Source: Janthinobacterium sp.
GTDB taxonomy: Bacteria > Pseudomonadota > Gammaproteobacteria > Burkholderiales > Burkholderiaceae_D
NCBI RefSeq assembly: GCF_009923995.1
Contig: NZ_RFSK01000015.1
Coordinates: 35,794 to 99,793 of the forward strand
Direction of reading: 5' to 3'
DNA length: 64,000 nucleotides
How positions within the stretch are numbered: the stretch's first letter is position 1; the number at the start of each line of letters is the position of its first letter. The position numbers were made by a program, and so were the translations under genes. The notes beneath the pieces are model-generated. The model saw only the letters and a list, made by a program, of their open reading frames with translations, was not told the DNA's origin and made no database searches. Below, piece after piece: positions 1 to 11,100 of this stretch.

Positions 1-499
1 GGCAGGCCAGCAGCATCAGGGCGTCGCCCGCATGCACGCCCTGCTGCAGCAAGGCCAGCACGTCGCCGCGCCCCACCAGGTACAGCAGGCCGCCAAACGA
101 CAGCACGCCGCCGGCCGCCATGCCCAGCGTCAGGCGCTCGCCCAGCAGCAGCACGCTGAGCAGGGCCGTCATCAGGGGCGCCAGCGCCGTGACGATGGCC
201 ATGTTGGTGGCCGTGGTGCTTTCCGCGGCGCGGTAGGACAGGCTCTGGAACAGCGCCATCGACATCACGCCGCACAGGGCCAGCTGCCACCACTGGCGGC
301 GGATGGCGGCACGGTTGCGCCACAGGGGGCGGACGATGAACGGCGTCATCACCAGCAGGACCAGCACCAGGCGGTAAAAGGTGATGGCCGTGGGGGCGAT
401 GCTGGAGGCGGCCAGCTTCGAGACGACGACGTTGCCGGCCCACAGCAGCATGGCGAGAAAGGGATACAGATAGGCGCGCACGGGCATGCGGAACTCCAT
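1..499 (-). CDS. EamA/DMT-family transporter, truncated by window edge
   Basis: Drug/metabolite transporter family inner-membrane permease; substrate unknown. The reading frame from the ATG at 499 is open to the window edge, so only about 166 N-terminal residues are visible and the C-terminal half lies outside. The visible part alternates hydrophobic helices with short basic loops, begins MEFRMPVRAYLYPFLAM, and contains the EamA-type stretches LLWAGNVVVSKLA and TNMAIVTALAPLMTALLS. A second in-frame ATG lies at 487. It is divergently arranged with the AraC regulator at 589, separated by about 90 bases, so that regulator may control it. This is inference from position only. Confidence 0.85.
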   Translation of the reverse strand, partial: MEFRMPVRAYLYPFLAMLLWAGNVVVSKLAASSIAPTAITFYRLVLVLLVMTPFIVRPLWRNRAAIRRQWWQLALCGVMSMALFQSLSYRAAESTTATNMAIVTALAPLMTALLSVLLLGERLTLGMAAGGVLSFGGLLYLVGRGDVLALLQQGVHAGDALMLLAC

Positions 500-588
500 A
501 AATAGGTGTGGGGAACCATCATGCCGCAGGCACGGTGCGCATTCTCGCGCTAAGATGTCCATACCTATCGCAAAACTGACATTCTTTC

Positions 589-1377
589 ATGGATTGTACC
601 GCCCCCGCCTTTCAGGAATTGCTGCCCGTCACGGCGCGCGCCATGGCGCTGGCCGTCGACTATGCGCACGGCCACGTGATTTCCGTGCACCGCCACACGC
701 ATGCGCAGTTGCTGTATGCCATCGAGGGCGTGATGACCATCGAGACGCAGGGCGGACGCTGGGTGGTGCCGCCCACGCGCGGCGTGTGGCTGCAGGCCGG
801 CGTGGCGCACCAGGTGCGCATGAGCGGCGCCGTGAAAATGCGCACCGTCTTCATCGACTGCGCCAGCTCGCCCTTGCTGCCGGGCCATAGTTGCGTGCTC
901 GACATCAGCCCCCTGCTGCGCCAGCTGATCGTGGCGGCCGTCGACATCGCGCCCGATTTCACGGAAGGCAGCCGCGACTGGCATCTGCTGCAATTGCTGT
1001 TGCACGAGCTCGACAGCCTGCCCGTGCTGCCCCTGTACCTGCCCTTGCCGGCCGACGCGCGCCTGCGCGGCATCTGCGCGCGGCTGATGGAACAGCCGGG
1101 CGAGCAGCTGACGGTGGCCCACTGGGCGCAGGAGCTGGCCATCACCGAGCGCAGCCTGCACCGCCTGTTCCAGAAACAGACGGGCATGCGCTTTGGCCAG
1201 TGGCGCCAGCAGGCGCGCCTGCTGCGGGCGCTGGAACAGCTGGCGCATGGCGGCAAGGTCATCGACGTGGCCATGGACAATGGCTACACGAGCCAGAGCG
1301 CCTTCACGGCCATGTTCAGGAAACATTTCGGCAGCACGCCGACGGCGTTTTATCAAGTCAGGCCCATCGCCGCGTAA
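589..1377 (+). CDS. AraC-family transcriptional regulator with cupin sensor domain
   Basis: A 262-residue DNA-binding regulator. The N-terminal half (about residues 15-90) is a cupin-like AraC ligand-binding barrel, with the histidine-rich HRHTHAQLLY strand and the WVVPP..GVWLQAG turn typical of the family. The C-terminal 100 residues carry two helix-turn-helices: ITERSLHRLFQKQTG, then VAMDNGYTSQSAFTAMFRKHFG. It is divergent from the EamA transporter gene, which is its most likely target. It resembles the second AraC regulator at 19107 in domain layout and in the QLLYA and VPP/VW motifs, so the two look like distant paralogs. The inducer cannot be read from the sequence. Confidence 0.9.
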   Translation: MDCTAPAFQELLPVTARAMALAVDYAHGHVISVHRHTHAQLLYAIEGVMTIETQGGRWVVPPTRGVWLQAGVAHQVRMSGAVKMRTVFIDCASSPLLPGHSCVLDISPLLRQLIVAAVDIAPDFTEGSRDWHLLQLLLHELDSLPVLPLYLPLPADARLRGICARLMEQPGEQLTVAHWAQELAITERSLHRLFQKQTGMRFGQWRQQARLLRALEQLAHGGKVIDVAMDNGYTSQSAFTAMFRKHFGSTPTAFYQVRPIAA

Positions 1378-1495
1378 ATAAAATGCTGCTATGCATCAAT
1401 AATCATGGGCGATCGCCGCCGGGCTTGTTATCATCGCAAGCCTTATGGCACCGTGCCCATCCTGGCAGCGGTGTTGACCTTATTCCCACGCCACC

Positions 1496-2095
1496 ATGAC
1501 ACAGAATTTCTTCCAGACTTTTATCCTGCTCCTGCTCGTCACCGACCCGTTCGGCAACGTTTCCCTGTTCGTCAATGCCCTGAAACGGGTGCCCATCGAG
1601 CGGCGCTGGAAAGTCGTGGTACGCGAATGCATGATCGCCTTCGGTATCTTGCTGTTGTTCATGTTCTTCGGCCGCCATTTCCTGAACGCCTTGCAGCTGT
1701 CGGAAATCGCCCTGCGCATCGGCGGCGGCGTGATCCTGTTCCTGATCGCCATGCGCATGGTGTTTCCGCAACCCAGCGCCGGCAATAGCGACCACGAGAT
1801 GGGCGGCGAACCGTTCATCGTGCCGCTGGCCATCCCCGCGCTGGCCGGCCCCTCGGCCCTGGCGACCGTGCTGCTGTTTTCCTCGCATGAAATGAACGAC
1901 GTCATCGCCCACGTGGCGGGCTTGACAGCCGTGGCCGCCGTCTGGCTGGCCGTCTTCCTGTGCGCCGAACGCCTGCAGCGGGCGCTCGGTCCACGGGTCA
2001 TGACGGCCTTCGAGCGCCTGATGGGCCTGATCCTGACGGCGATGGCCATTGAAATGTTGCTCGCCGGCATACGCGCCTTCCTGAAATCCGTTTAA
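1496..2095 (+). CDS. MarC/NAAT-family integral membrane protein
   Basis: A 199-residue polytopic inner-membrane protein of the MarC family, whose biochemical role is poorly established despite the historical multiple-antibiotic-resistance name. Diagnostic features are the N-terminal LLLVTDPFGNVSLF segment, the LRIGGGVILFLIAMRMVF helix and the later PLAIPALAGPSALATVLL segment. The length is normal for the family (about 200 residues). The start is the ATG at 1496. It is followed 31 bases later by the DinB-fold gene on the same strand, so the two may share a transcript, but no functional link is evident. Confidence 0.9.
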   Translation: MTQNFFQTFILLLLVTDPFGNVSLFVNALKRVPIERRWKVVVRECMIAFGILLLFMFFGRHFLNALQLSEIALRIGGGVILFLIAMRMVFPQPSAGNSDHEMGGEPFIVPLAIPALAGPSALATVLLFSSHEMNDVIAHVAGLTAVAAVWLAVFLCAERLQRALGPRVMTAFERLMGLILTAMAIEMLLAGIRAFLKSV

Positions 2096-2126
2096 CATAC
2101 AGCTTCATCCACCGGAGGAGTCCAGC

Positions 2127-2672
2127 ATGAGCCGTTGCGCCCACCTTTGCCTGATGGCCGATTACAACCAGTGGATGAATACCAAGGTCTACGCGGCGGC
2201 GGCCGGCCTGCCGCCGGAAGAGCTGCGGCGCGAGCGAGGCGCCTTCTTCGGCTCCCTGCTGGGAACGCTGAACCACGTGATGGTGGGCGACACCCTGTGG
2301 CTGCAGCGCTACGCGAAACACCCGGCCGGCTTTCCCCTGCTCGACCCCATCCGCGCCATCACGCCTCCCGCCTCGCTCACGCACCCGCTGTACGCGGCCG
2401 AGGAGTTCGCCGCCATGCATGCGCACCGGCAATGGCTGGACGGAGTCATCGTCGCCTGGGCCGCCTCCATCCAGGAAGCCGACCTGGACCACCTGCTCGA
2501 CTACCGCAACAGCAAGGGACCGAACCGGCGCGAGTTCTTCAGCCTGCTGATGCATTTCTTCAACCACCAGACGCACCACCGGGGCCAGGCCAGCACCCTG
2601 CTGTCGCAGGCGGGCGTGGACATCGGCGACACGGATTTACTGTTCCGCATCCCCAACCATATCGGCGACTGA
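2127..2672 (+). CDS. DinB-fold (YfiT/DUF664-like) putative metal-dependent protein
   Basis: A 181-residue four-helix-bundle protein of the DinB/YfiT superfamily. Members are often nickel- or zinc-dependent, with three histidines as ligands. Candidate ligands are the His in GTLNHVMVGD (near residue 50) and the histidines in FFNHQTHHRGQ (near residues 145-152). The start has a strong Shine-Dalgarno sequence (GGAGGAG, 2115-2121). This is not DNA polymerase IV, which is encoded at 59803. The 3' end overlaps the convergent MFS gene by 36 bases. The substrate is unknown. Confidence 0.85.
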   Translation: MSRCAHLCLMADYNQWMNTKVYAAAAGLPPEELRRERGAFFGSLLGTLNHVMVGDTLWLQRYAKHPAGFPLLDPIRAITPPASLTHPLYAAEEFAAMHAHRQWLDGVIVAWAASIQEADLDHLLDYRNSKGPNRREFFSLLMHFFNHQTHHRGQASTLLSQAGVDIGDTDLLFRIPNHIGD

Positions 2673-3827
2673 CGACGGGCGGTAGCACCAGGCCTTGAGC
2701 AGGATCAAGACCAGCGCCAGCGCCCCCAGCAGCGCGCCACAGGCCAGCGCCCCTTGCATGCCATAGTGTTCAATGGCCATGCCGCCAGCCAATGCGCCCA
2801 CCGTCACGCCCAGGTTGATGGCGGCGATGTACACGCCGATGGCGAACGCGGGCGCCTCGCGCGCTTCGCTGCTGAGCCACACTTGCGTGACGATCAAGCC
2901 GCTCGTGTGCGCGGCGCCCCAGAACAGCAGCAAGACGCCCAGCGCGACCCAGCCGAGATCGCCGCCCGCATGCCGGTACAGCAGCCAGTACGCCAGCCCC
3001 AGCAGCACAGGCTGCAGCAGCACCGTGCGCAGCACGTGCGTGCCCAGCTGCCTCCCGGCAAACAGATTGCCCGCCACGCCGCCCGCGCCAAACACCACCA
3101 GCGCCAGCCCCGTCTGGCGCGCCGACAGACCCGCTGCCTGCTGCAGGTAGGCGGCCGCATACGCGTACACGGCAAACATGGCGGCAAAGACAAACACGGC
3201 GGCGGCGATATTGAGCCACAGGGCGGGTTTGCGCAGCACGGCCAGCTGGCGGCCATAGGCCATGGGCGCTACGCGCGGCGTGTCCGGCAAGAAGCAATAC
3301 AAGCCCAGCGCGGCCAGGGCATTGACGAGGGCGCAGGCAAGAAACGACGCCTCGTAGCCCAGCTGCGCGGCGATCCAGGTGGTGAGCGGGATGCCCAGCA
3401 CCATGCCCATGCTGGTGCCCGTGAACGCATGCGCGCCGGCCCGCGCCGCGTCCTGCGGCGGGTACAGGGCGGTGGCGGCCACCATGGCCAGCGAGAAATA
3501 CACGGGGTGGAACAGGGCCGGCACGATGCGCAGCGCCAGCAGCACCTCGAAGCGGGGCGCATAGGCCGACGCCACGCTGGCCAGGGAAAACACCAGCAGG
3601 GAGACGACCAGCACGCGCTTGCGGCGCCAGCGCGTGGCCAGCAGCACGAGAAAGGGACCACCCACGGCGATCACCAGGGCGAACAGGCTCACCAGCGAGC
3701 CCGCCTGCGCGGCCGTCACGGCGTAGCGCTGCATGATCATCGGCAAGATGCCCACCACGCCAAACTCGATGCAATACACGCCGAACAGGCCCAGCGCGAG
3801 GAAGACGATGGGGTGCGGGCGGATCAT
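2637..3827 (-). CDS. MFS transporter (DHA1-type exporter)
   Basis: A 396-residue major facilitator with about 12 hydrophobic helices, beginning MIRPHPIVFLALGLFG. The start chosen here is the ATG at 3827. Its first bases overlap the TGA of the upstream serine hydrolase gene in an ATGA arrangement, implying translational coupling; a longer frame to 3875 would run into that gene. The motif-A-like loop after helix 2 (RWRRKRVLV) and the helix-4/5 region GTSMGMVLGIPLTTWIA suit drug:proton antiporters. The substrate is unknown. Co-expression with the hydrolase suggests that one may process and the other export the same compound, which is inference. Confidence 0.88.
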   Translation of the reverse strand: MIRPHPIVFLALGLFGVYCIEFGVVGILPMIMQRYAVTAAQAGSLVSLFALVIAVGGPFLVLLATRWRRKRVLVVSLLVFSLASVASAYAPRFEVLLALRIVPALFHPVYFSLAMVAATALYPPQDAARAGAHAFTGTSMGMVLGIPLTTWIAAQLGYEASFLACALVNALAALGLYCFLPDTPRVAPMAYGRQLAVLRKPALWLNIAAAVFVFAAMFAVYAYAAAYLQQAAGLSARQTGLALVVFGAGGVAGNLFAGRQLGTHVLRTVLLQPVLLGLAYWLLYRHAGGDLGWVALGVLLLFWGAAHTSGLIVTQVWLSSEAREAPAFAIGVYIAAINLGVTVGALAGGMAIEHYGMQGALACGALLGALALVLILLKAWCYRPSSVADMVGDAEQ

Positions 3828-5020
3828 GGCGTTTCCCTGGCGCCAGCTTCCTTGCTGCCATACACGGCCTGGCACAGCTCCATCACGAACGGCCCCGCCA
3901 TGCCCTCCAATGCCGTGTTCGTAAACGCCACCACGGACAGCTCTTGCGCAGGATCAACAAACCACGCATGGCCATACGTGCCGCCCATGCGCCAGCTGCC
4001 CACGGACTCCGGCGTGGCGGCGGCCTGCGCGTCCGTCAGCACGGTAAAACCGAGGCCAAAGCCCCGTCCCGGCCAGAACGGCAAGTCGCACGCACCCGTC
4101 TGGCTCTCGCCCATCTGGCGCGCCAGCGCCGGCGGCAGCAAGGGCGCGCCGCCCAGCCGCAGGGATTCCAGCAGGCGCATGAAGTCCGGTGCCGAACCGA
4201 CCATGCCGGCGCCGCCAGACGGGTAGGCGTGCGCATCGAGCGCGCGCGCCGGCGACAAGGTAAACCCTGCCATGCCGTCGAGAAACGGCAGATGGTCGTC
4301 CCCCACGTCGCGCAAACGGCGCGGCCGCAATTCTCCCGCCGCGCGGTCCGCATAGGCGACGGCCAGGCGCGCCGGGTCCGTGGCCTTAAAACCCGTGTCG
4401 CGCATGGCCAGCGGCGCCGTCACCAGCTGTTGCACGGCTTGCGCCAGCGGTAAATCCGTCACCGCTTCGATCACGGCGCCCAGCACGTCGGTGGCGATGG
4501 AATATGCCCAGCGCGTGCCGGGCGCGTAGGCCAGCGGCACCGTGGCCAGGCGGCGCAGGTTGTCTTGCAGGGAAATACGGGACGCATCCATGCCGTCCGA
4601 CACACCCGCCAGCGCATAGGCGCCACCGGGCGGCTGGAAGAAGCCGTAGTCGAGCCCTGCCGTGTGCGTGAGCAGGTGACGCACGGTAATCGGCGCCACG
4701 CTGCCATCCGGCTGGCGCGGCGCAAAATACGGCAGCCAGCGCGCCACGTGGTCATCCAGACCCAAACGATGCTGTCCCACCAGCGCCAGCGCGGCCGTCG
4801 AGACGATGGGCTTGCTCACGGATGCCAAGCGGAACAGCGCATCGTCGCGCATGGGCATGCCCGCCTCGCGGTCCAGGTGGCCGGCGGCGCGGCGGTACAC
4901 TTCCTGGCCACGGTGGCACACGAGCACCACGGCGCCCACCAGGCGCTGCTGGCGCAAAACACCGTCGAGCAAGGGATCGATGCGGGCGGACAGGGCCGCG
5001 GGAGAGCAATCGGACATCAT
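3824..5020 (-). CDS. Serine hydrolase, class C beta-lactamase/family VIII esterase type
   Basis: A 398-residue protein of the beta-lactamase-like serine hydrolase family, which covers esterases, peptidases and some beta-lactamases. The catalytic SxxK motif is SVSK (residues 67-70). The tyrosine motif appears as YSIATDVLGAVIE, as in family VIII esterases. GGTYGHAWFVDP near the C-terminus occupies the place of the third (KTG/HxG-like) motif. No clear signal peptide precedes the domain, which suggests a cytoplasmic esterase rather than a periplasmic lactamase. It overlaps the MFS start by four bases. The LysR gene at 5144 is divergent and may regulate the pair. Confidence 0.87.
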   Translation of the reverse strand: MMSDCSPAALSARIDPLLDGVLRQQRLVGAVVLVCHRGQEVYRRAAGHLDREAGMPMRDDALFRLASVSKPIVSTAALALVGQHRLGLDDHVARWLPYFAPRQPDGSVAPITVRHLLTHTAGLDYGFFQPPGGAYALAGVSDGMDASRISLQDNLRRLATVPLAYAPGTRWAYSIATDVLGAVIEAVTDLPLAQAVQQLVTAPLAMRDTGFKATDPARLAVAYADRAAGELRPRRLRDVGDDHLPFLDGMAGFTLSPARALDAHAYPSGGAGMVGSAPDFMRLLESLRLGGAPLLPPALARQMGESQTGACDLPFWPGRGFGLGFTVLTDAQAAATPESVGSWRMGGTYGHAWFVDPAQELSVVAFTNTALEGMAGPFVMELCQAVYGSKEAGARETP

Positions 5021-5143
5021 GGTGAGCCTTTCAAATGATCAAGCTGCCAAGGTAAGGCAGGCGCGATCAAAGAAAAACAGGCTATAGTTTCCGTCTGTGC
5101 GGACGTTGGCATCCGCAATCAATGGTGACGAAACGGAAGCGAC

Positions 5144-6034
5144 ATGGATAACCTGGCGGGATTGACGGCCTTCGTGCAGGCGGCGGAACTGCGCAGTTTT
5201 GTGGCGGCGGGCCGGATGCTGGGGATTTCCGCCTCGGCCGTGGGGAAAAGCATCGCGCGGCTGGAAGCGCGCCTGGGGGTGCGGCTGTTTCAGCGCAGCA
5301 CGCGCAGCATCGCGCTGACGAGCGAGGGAAGCGTGTTTCTCGAACGCTGCCGGCGCATCCTGGGCGAGATCGAGGCGGCCGAACTGGAGTTATCCAATAG
5401 CAAGAGCGCGCCCCAGGGCCGGCTGCGCGTCAGCCTGCCCCAGGTGGGCAGCCTGCTCAATCCCGTGCTGGCGGCGTTTGCACGCGCCTATCCGCAGGTC
5501 GAGCTGGACCTCGATTTCAGCGACCGCCGGGTCGACGTCATCGAGGAAGGCTACGACGCCGTCGTGCGCGTGGGCGAAAGCGCCGACAGCCGCCTGATGA
5601 GCCGACAGCTGGGCCAGTTCCAGCTGCAACTGGTGGCCGCGCCCGCCTACTTGGCGCAGCACGGCACGCCCGCGCAGCCGGCCGACCTGCGGGGCCATAC
5701 CTGTCTGCTGTACAAGTTTCCCAGCAGCGGCAAGGTCGAGGCCTGGCCCTTGCCCGACTGGCCCGCCCTGCAGGCGGCGGGCTTGCCGGCTGTATTGAAC
5801 TGCAACAATGTGGATACCCTGCTGCACTTTGCCGAAAATGGCCTGGGCATCGCCGCTTTGCCGGACTTTGCCGTGCGCGCGGCGCTCGCCGCTGGCCGCC
5901 TGCGGCCCCTGCTGGAAGCGCACCGCCAGCACGACGGCGCCTTCCGCATCCTGTGGCCCAGCAGCCGCCACCTGACGCCGAAACTGCGCGCCTTCATCGA
6001 CTTCCTGGCCGCCCACGTGTTTCCCGAAGGCTGA
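5144..6034 (+). CDS. LysR-family transcriptional regulator
   Basis: A 296-residue LysR-type regulator. The N-terminal winged helix-turn-helix (residues 1-60) contains [39 protein letters not shown]. It is followed by the linker helix and a periplasmic-binding-protein-like effector domain with [21 protein letters not shown]. Length is normal. It is divergent from the serine hydrolase/MFS pair with a 123-base shared intergenic region, the classic LysR arrangement, so that pair is the likely target. The stop is followed by about 220 bases before the next gene. Confidence 0.92.
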   Translation: MDNLAGLTAFVQAAELRSFVAAGRMLGISASAVGKSIARLEARLGVRLFQRSTRSIALTSEGSVFLERCRRILGEIEAAELELSNSKSAPQGRLRVSLPQVGSLLNPVLAAFARAYPQVELDLDFSDRRVDVIEEGYDAVVRVGESADSRLMSRQLGQFQLQLVAAPAYLAQHGTPAQPADLRGHTCLLYKFPSSGKVEAWPLPDWPALQAAGLPAVLNCNNVDTLLHFAENGLGIAALPDFAVRAALAAGRLRPLLEAHRQHDGAFRILWPSSRHLTPKLRAFIDFLAAHVFPEG

Positions 6035-6255
6035 TGTTTCCTGCCGGCGCCGCGCTCGTTGTTTCCATACGACAACTTATTTCATTTGCCGCCGGTTCTT
6101 GTACTTTTCAGCAACTTGATACAAGTATTTGTATTGCAGTGCGGAATTTTGAGGAACAATTACAGGCTGGCCGCCGTTACGTAGAAACCCGTAGTGGCAA
6201 GGCAGCGCCTGGCCGGTGCAACGCTTCCTCTCACTTCCGCAACACGAAAGCAATC

Positions 6256-7965
6256 ATGTCACTCACACAATTCAAAATCGGCACCCGGCTCGGGATCGGG
6301 TTCGCGGTGGTCCTCGGCTTGCTGGTGGCCGTGCTGCTGGTCGGCCTGTATTCCATGGGGCAATTGAGCAACCGCACGCACGACATTGTCACCGACAAGA
6401 ACGTCAAGATGGCGGCGGCCAATACCATGAGCGACAACGTGCGCACCATTACCCTGGCGATCACCAGCGTGGTGGTGGCGCCGACGGAAGCGCTGGTGCA
6501 GGCGGAACTGGCGAAGATCGGCGATGCGCGCAAGAAATACGGCGCCGCCAAGGAAATCCTGCAAAAGAAAATCACGACGGACAAGGAAACGGCGCTGATG
6601 GCCGAACTGGACGCCGCCCTGAAAGCGGGCGCGCCGCTGAACAACAAGGTCATCGAGCTGCGCAATGCGGGCCAGACGGAAGAGGCGATCGCCTTCCTGA
6701 CCCAGCAGGCCGCACCGAGCCTGAAGCGCGTCCTGGGCGCGCTCGACAGCCTGGTCGCGCTGGAAGGCGAACTGGCGGCGCAGGCGGCCGGCGACGCCGA
6801 AGCGCTGAGCAGCAGCGCGCGCGCCTCCATGATCCTCCTGGGCAGCCTGGCCGTGCTGCTGGGCGCCTTCGTGGCGTGGATCATCACGCGCTCGATCACC
6901 CGTCCCATCAATGCCGCCGTGGGCGTGGCCGAGACGGTGGCCTCGGGCGACCTGTCCTCGCACATCGTGGTCGACTCCAGCGATGAAACGGGGCGCCTGC
7001 TGGGCGCGCTGAAAGCCATGAACACCAGTTTGCTGGGCGTGGTGGCGCAAGTGCGCCATGGCACGGATGCGATCTCCACGGCATCGAGTGAAATTGCCGC
7101 CGGCAACCTCGACCTGTCGTCCCGCACGGAAGAGCAGGCCAGCTCGCTGGAAGAAACAGCGTCGGCCATGGAAGAGCTGACCTCGACCGTGAAACAGAAT
7201 GCGGACAATGCGCGCCAGGCGAACCAGCTGGCGAAAAGCGCGTCCGAAGTGGCCGTGCGCGGCGGCAGCATCGTCTCGCAAGTGGTCGACACCATGGGCA
7301 CCATCAATGAATCGTCGAAAAAGATCGTCGACATCATCGGCGTCATCGACGGCATCGCCTTCCAGACGAATATCCTCGCCTTGAACGCGGCCGTGGAAGC
7401 GGCCCGCGCGGGCGAGCAGGGGCGCGGCTTTGCCGTCGTCGCCACAGAAGTGCGCAACCTGGCGCACCGTTCCGCCTCGGCCGCCAAGGAAATCAAGGAA
7501 CTGATCGCCGCCTCCGTGGCCAACGTGGACACGGGTTCGCGCCTCGTCAATGAAGCGGGCCAGACCATGGGCGACATCGTCGACAGCATCGTGCGCGTGA
7601 CCGACATCATGGGCGAGATCACCTCCGCCACGCACGAGCAGACCATCGGCATCGAACAGATCAACATGGCCATCGCCCAGATGGATGAAGTGACGCAGCA
7701 AAACGCGGCCCTGGTGGAAGAAGCGGCGGCCGCCTCGCAAAGCATGCAGGAACAGGCGGGCGAACTGGCCCACGTGGTGGGTTTCTTTAAAACCGGCAAC
7801 CATGTCGCCACCGTCAGCAAGCTGAGCACGGTGCGCGCCACGCCGAAAGCGGCGGCCATCGCCCGCCCCGCCGCCAGGCCCACGCCTGCCGCGCGCCAGG
7901 CCGTCGCGGCCGCCCCGGCACGCCGCAGCAATGCGGGCGCCGACAGCGAATGGGAAGAGTTTTAA
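6256..7965 (+). CDS. Methyl-accepting chemotaxis protein with C-terminal WEEF tail
   Basis: A 569-residue chemoreceptor. An N-terminal transmembrane helix (about 13-33) is followed by a roughly 150-residue periplasmic four-helix-bundle ligand domain, a second transmembrane helix (about 195-215), HAMP, and the long cytoplasmic signalling hairpin. The tip sequence [20 protein letters not shown] is the universal CheW/CheA contact. The extreme C-terminus is EWEEF, resembling the xWxxF tether for CheR/CheB found on high-abundance receptors. The start chosen is the ATG at 6256, because the frame upstream to 5953 overlaps the LysR gene and has no receptor-like sequence. The ligand is unknown. Confidence 0.93.
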   Translation: MSLTQFKIGTRLGIGFAVVLGLLVAVLLVGLYSMGQLSNRTHDIVTDKNVKMAAANTMSDNVRTITLAITSVVVAPTEALVQAELAKIGDARKKYGAAKEILQKKITTDKETALMAELDAALKAGAPLNNKVIELRNAGQTEEAIAFLTQQAAPSLKRVLGALDSLVALEGELAAQAAGDAEALSSSARASMILLGSLAVLLGAFVAWIITRSITRPINAAVGVAETVASGDLSSHIVVDSSDETGRLLGALKAMNTSLLGVVAQVRHGTDAISTASSEIAAGNLDLSSRTEEQASSLEETASAMEELTSTVKQNADNARQANQLAKSASEVAVRGGSIVSQVVDTMGTINESSKKIVDIIGVIDGIAFQTNILALNAAVEAARAGEQGRGFAVVATEVRNLAHRSASAAKEIKELIAASVANVDTGSRLVNEAGQTMGDIVDSIVRVTDIMGEITSATHEQTIGIEQINMAIAQMDEVTQQNAALVEEAAAASQSMQEQAGELAHVVGFFKTGNHVATVSKLSTVRATPKAAAIARPAARPTPAARQAVAAAPARRSNAGADSEWEEF

Positions 7966-7992
7966 CCAATAGCAACATCCGCTGCACACGCC

Positions 7993-8024
7993 AGCCAGGC
8001 AGGAAGTTGCTGCCTGGCTTTTTT
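7993..8024 (+). terminator. Rho-independent terminator of the chemoreceptor gene
   Basis: A 10-base-pair perfect stem (7993-8002 with 8010-8019) with a 7-base loop is followed by seven T residues, 28 bases after the stop of the chemoreceptor. Confidence 0.85.
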
Positions 8025-8140
8025 TCGTCCATTCGCCGCACTTTTTTTGCGGCAAAGCGCGCGCAATAGACAAAAGTGCAAAACATGCGCTGCGCATACC
8101 CTTTACAATCCTCGCTCGCTTTACAAAATAATTGGTCATC

Positions 8141-11100
8141 ATGAATCAGGCAGAACAGCAGCGCCTCCTGGCTATCCTGGAGTATTGGCACAAGATCGAA
8201 TTCTTTATCCCGTTTGACCTGAATCAAATCACGGACGTCGAAGACCCGTCCACCGTGCGCCTCCTGCCGCGCGAACAGCTGGCGCAATTGCCGCCGCAAT
8301 TCGCCACCCAGTGGCCAGTGCCATCCGACCGCGAAATCGACGGCTTTTCCTTGTTCCTCGGCGTCTTCGACAAGGCGGAAATCAGCAAGGCTTGCCCGCC
8401 GGCCAGCGGCCCGGACAGCCTGGCCGACACGGAAAAAACAGAGCTGCTGGGACGCTCGTGCTTTGCCCGCCTGAACCTCAATGCGCTGGGCGAGCCGCAG
8501 TTCGATCCCGTGTCCGTGTCGACCTTGCCGTGGGCGCTGGGCCGCGCCCGCACGCCGGACTGGTCCGGCCTGAGCGTGGACGCCTTCAGCGACAGCCAGC
8601 TGGCCCTGCAAGACAGCCTGCGCAACTTCGCGGCCAGCCGCGCCTCCCAGCCAGTGACGGACGAAGCCGGCAATATCTCTTCTCCCCTGTCCGGCATGGA
8701 AATCGCCGCACTGGCCGACCTGCTGATGGACTGGGCCGGTTTCCGCCCGTCCGCCGGCCAGCCGCTGGCCGTGCTGGAATTGCGCACGCGCAAGAAACGC
8801 GCCGCCGTGGCGGACGCCGATGGCGCCGAATCCAGCCAGAACCGCAGCCTGGACTTTGGCGATGCGGTGGAGCCGTCCATCGATATCCTCAACAGTTTTT
8901 ACCTGGACGACCTGGAGCAGATCATCCGCGCCTTGCGCGGCGGCAAGCTGCCCGCCACGGTGGCCGCCTACCTGACGCCGCTGGCGCAGGACGAGCGCAT
9001 CGACCTGTACAGCCCGGCCGGACGCCAGGCGCTGGCCGCCATGCTCAATCCGGCGAACATGAACCGGGGCCACTGGCTGGAAGACGCCAGCTACGCCATG
9101 AGCCTGATGCAGCAGTTCGCCATCCACGGCGCGCGCACGGGCCTGCATGACCGGGGCATCTTTTCCGTCAACGGTCCGCCCGGCACGGGCAAGACGACCT
9201 TGTTACGTGAATTGTTCGCCGACAACATCGTGCGCCGCGCCGCCGTGCTGTCCTGCCTGGACCGCGCCGCCGACGCCTTCATCGGCAAGGTGGCCGTCGC
9301 CTTCGAAGGCGTGCGCGACCCCATCACCATCGCGCGCCTGCGCCCGGAACTGACGGGCTTTGAAATGGTCGTCGCCTCGTCGAACAATGCGGCGGTGGAA
9401 AACATTTCCGGTGACCTGCCGAAGCCCAAGCAGCTGGGCAAGGAATGGGCGCGCACGCGCTACTTTGAAAGCGTGGCGCGCCGGGTCGTCGCCGACGGCA
9501 ATGGCGCCAACCGCGCCCTGGGCGAACAGGACGCGCCGTGGGGCTTGATGTCTTGTGCGCTGGGCAACAGCGCCAACCGCCGCCGCTTCATCAGCAATTT
9601 CTACGACGACGACTGGGACAAGACGACGCCGCGCAAGACGCCGAACGCGCAGAACATCCGCCAGTGGCTGGCCGGCTACCAGGGCGTCAGCTTCGCCCAG
9701 GCGGCGCGCGAGTTCCGCGAGACGGAGCACGTGGTGGAAAAAGCCCTGGCCGAACAGGGCCAGTATGCGGCCCTGTGGCAAGCCGTGGGCACCTGCACGC
9801 AGGACGAATTCATCCACAGCAGCCAGCAGGCGCTGATCGCGGCGGAACAGGAGATGGATGCGGCCAACGGCGCCCTGGCCGGCGCGCTGGCGCAGCAGGA
9901 CACCTTGCTGGCCAGCAAGAAAGAATTGCTGGAAGAGGAACGCCTGGTGGCGCTGACGCAGCCGGGCTTCTTTGCCCGCCTGTTCCGTACGGCACCGGCA
10001 CGCGCCTACAGGGACGCCGTCGTCGCCAACGCCGAAGCCCAGCGCCAGGCCGCGCGCGACGTCTCGGCCATCAAGCTGCTGCTCAAGGGCGAGCTGGAGC
10101 CGCGCTGCGAGCGGGCCCGCAACAGCCTGCACATCGCCCTGCGCACGGCGCAGTCGCGCCAGCGCGAATGGGATGACAGCACGGAACTGCTGCGCCGCGC
10201 CCGCCTGCGCTTCCCCACCATCCTCGCCCCCGACTCGCTGGAAGCGCTGGACGGCGACGCCCTGCAAATCGGCGGTCTGTGGCATGAACCGGCCCTGGCG
10301 CGCCTGCGCTCGCGCCTGTTCGCCAAGGCCCTGGCCCTGCATGAAGCGTGGTTGGCGGAAGTGGCGAAGAAGGGCGGACCCGGCTTTGGCGGCAACTTGC
10401 TGGCCGTGTCGAAATTACTGAAAAACAAGCGCGCCTATGACCAGTCGCACGTCGCCATGGTATGGCACAGCCTGTTCATGGTGGTGCCCGTCGTATCGAC
10501 CACGTTTGCCTCGTTCGCGCGCCAGTTCCAGGGCATGGGCCCCGAATCGCTGGGCTGGCTGTTCATCGATGAAGCAGGCCAGGCCGTGCCGCAGGCGGCG
10601 CTGGGCAGCCTGTGGCGCGCCCGGCGCGCCGTCGTCGTCGGCGACCCGCTGCAGATCGAACCTGTGTTCACGGTGCCGGGCCGCCTCGTGCAGACCTTGT
10701 CCGCCCTGTCGCCGCACACGCAGGACGGCAGCTACGCGCCCACGTCCGTTTCCGTGCAGACACTGGCCGACAAGGCCAACCGCTATGGCGCCGTCGTCGG
10801 CGCCAACGGCGAAAAACCCTTGTGGATCGGCAGCCCCCTGCGCGTGCACCGCCGCTGCGTGGAACCGATGTTTTCATTGGCCAACGCCATCGCCTACGAA
10901 GACAAGATGGTCTACGGGCTGAGCGAGCGCACGCCGCCGGCCGGCGCGCGGGGCCTGACGCGGGGTCCCAGCCGCTGGATCGACGCCGTCGGCGCCGTCA
11001 GCTACAAGCAGGTGGTGCCCGTGCAGCTCGATTTCGTGCTGGAAGTGCTGCTGAAACTGTATCGCCGCGACGGCAAACTGCCCGAGCTGTATGTGATTAC

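Noticed and set aside
2127..2672. Annotation as translesion polymerase because of the DinB name
   Set aside because: The fold family shares only the name; the real polymerase IV is at 59803.
6119..6134. Small dyad ATACAA/TTGTAT upstream of the first chemoreceptor
   Set aside because: Six-base arms in an AT-rich stretch are expected by chance; no second site or spacing supports an operator.
5953..6255. N-terminal extension of the first chemoreceptor
   Set aside because: It overlaps the LysR gene, lacks receptor features, and the transmembrane signal begins just after the ATG at 6256.
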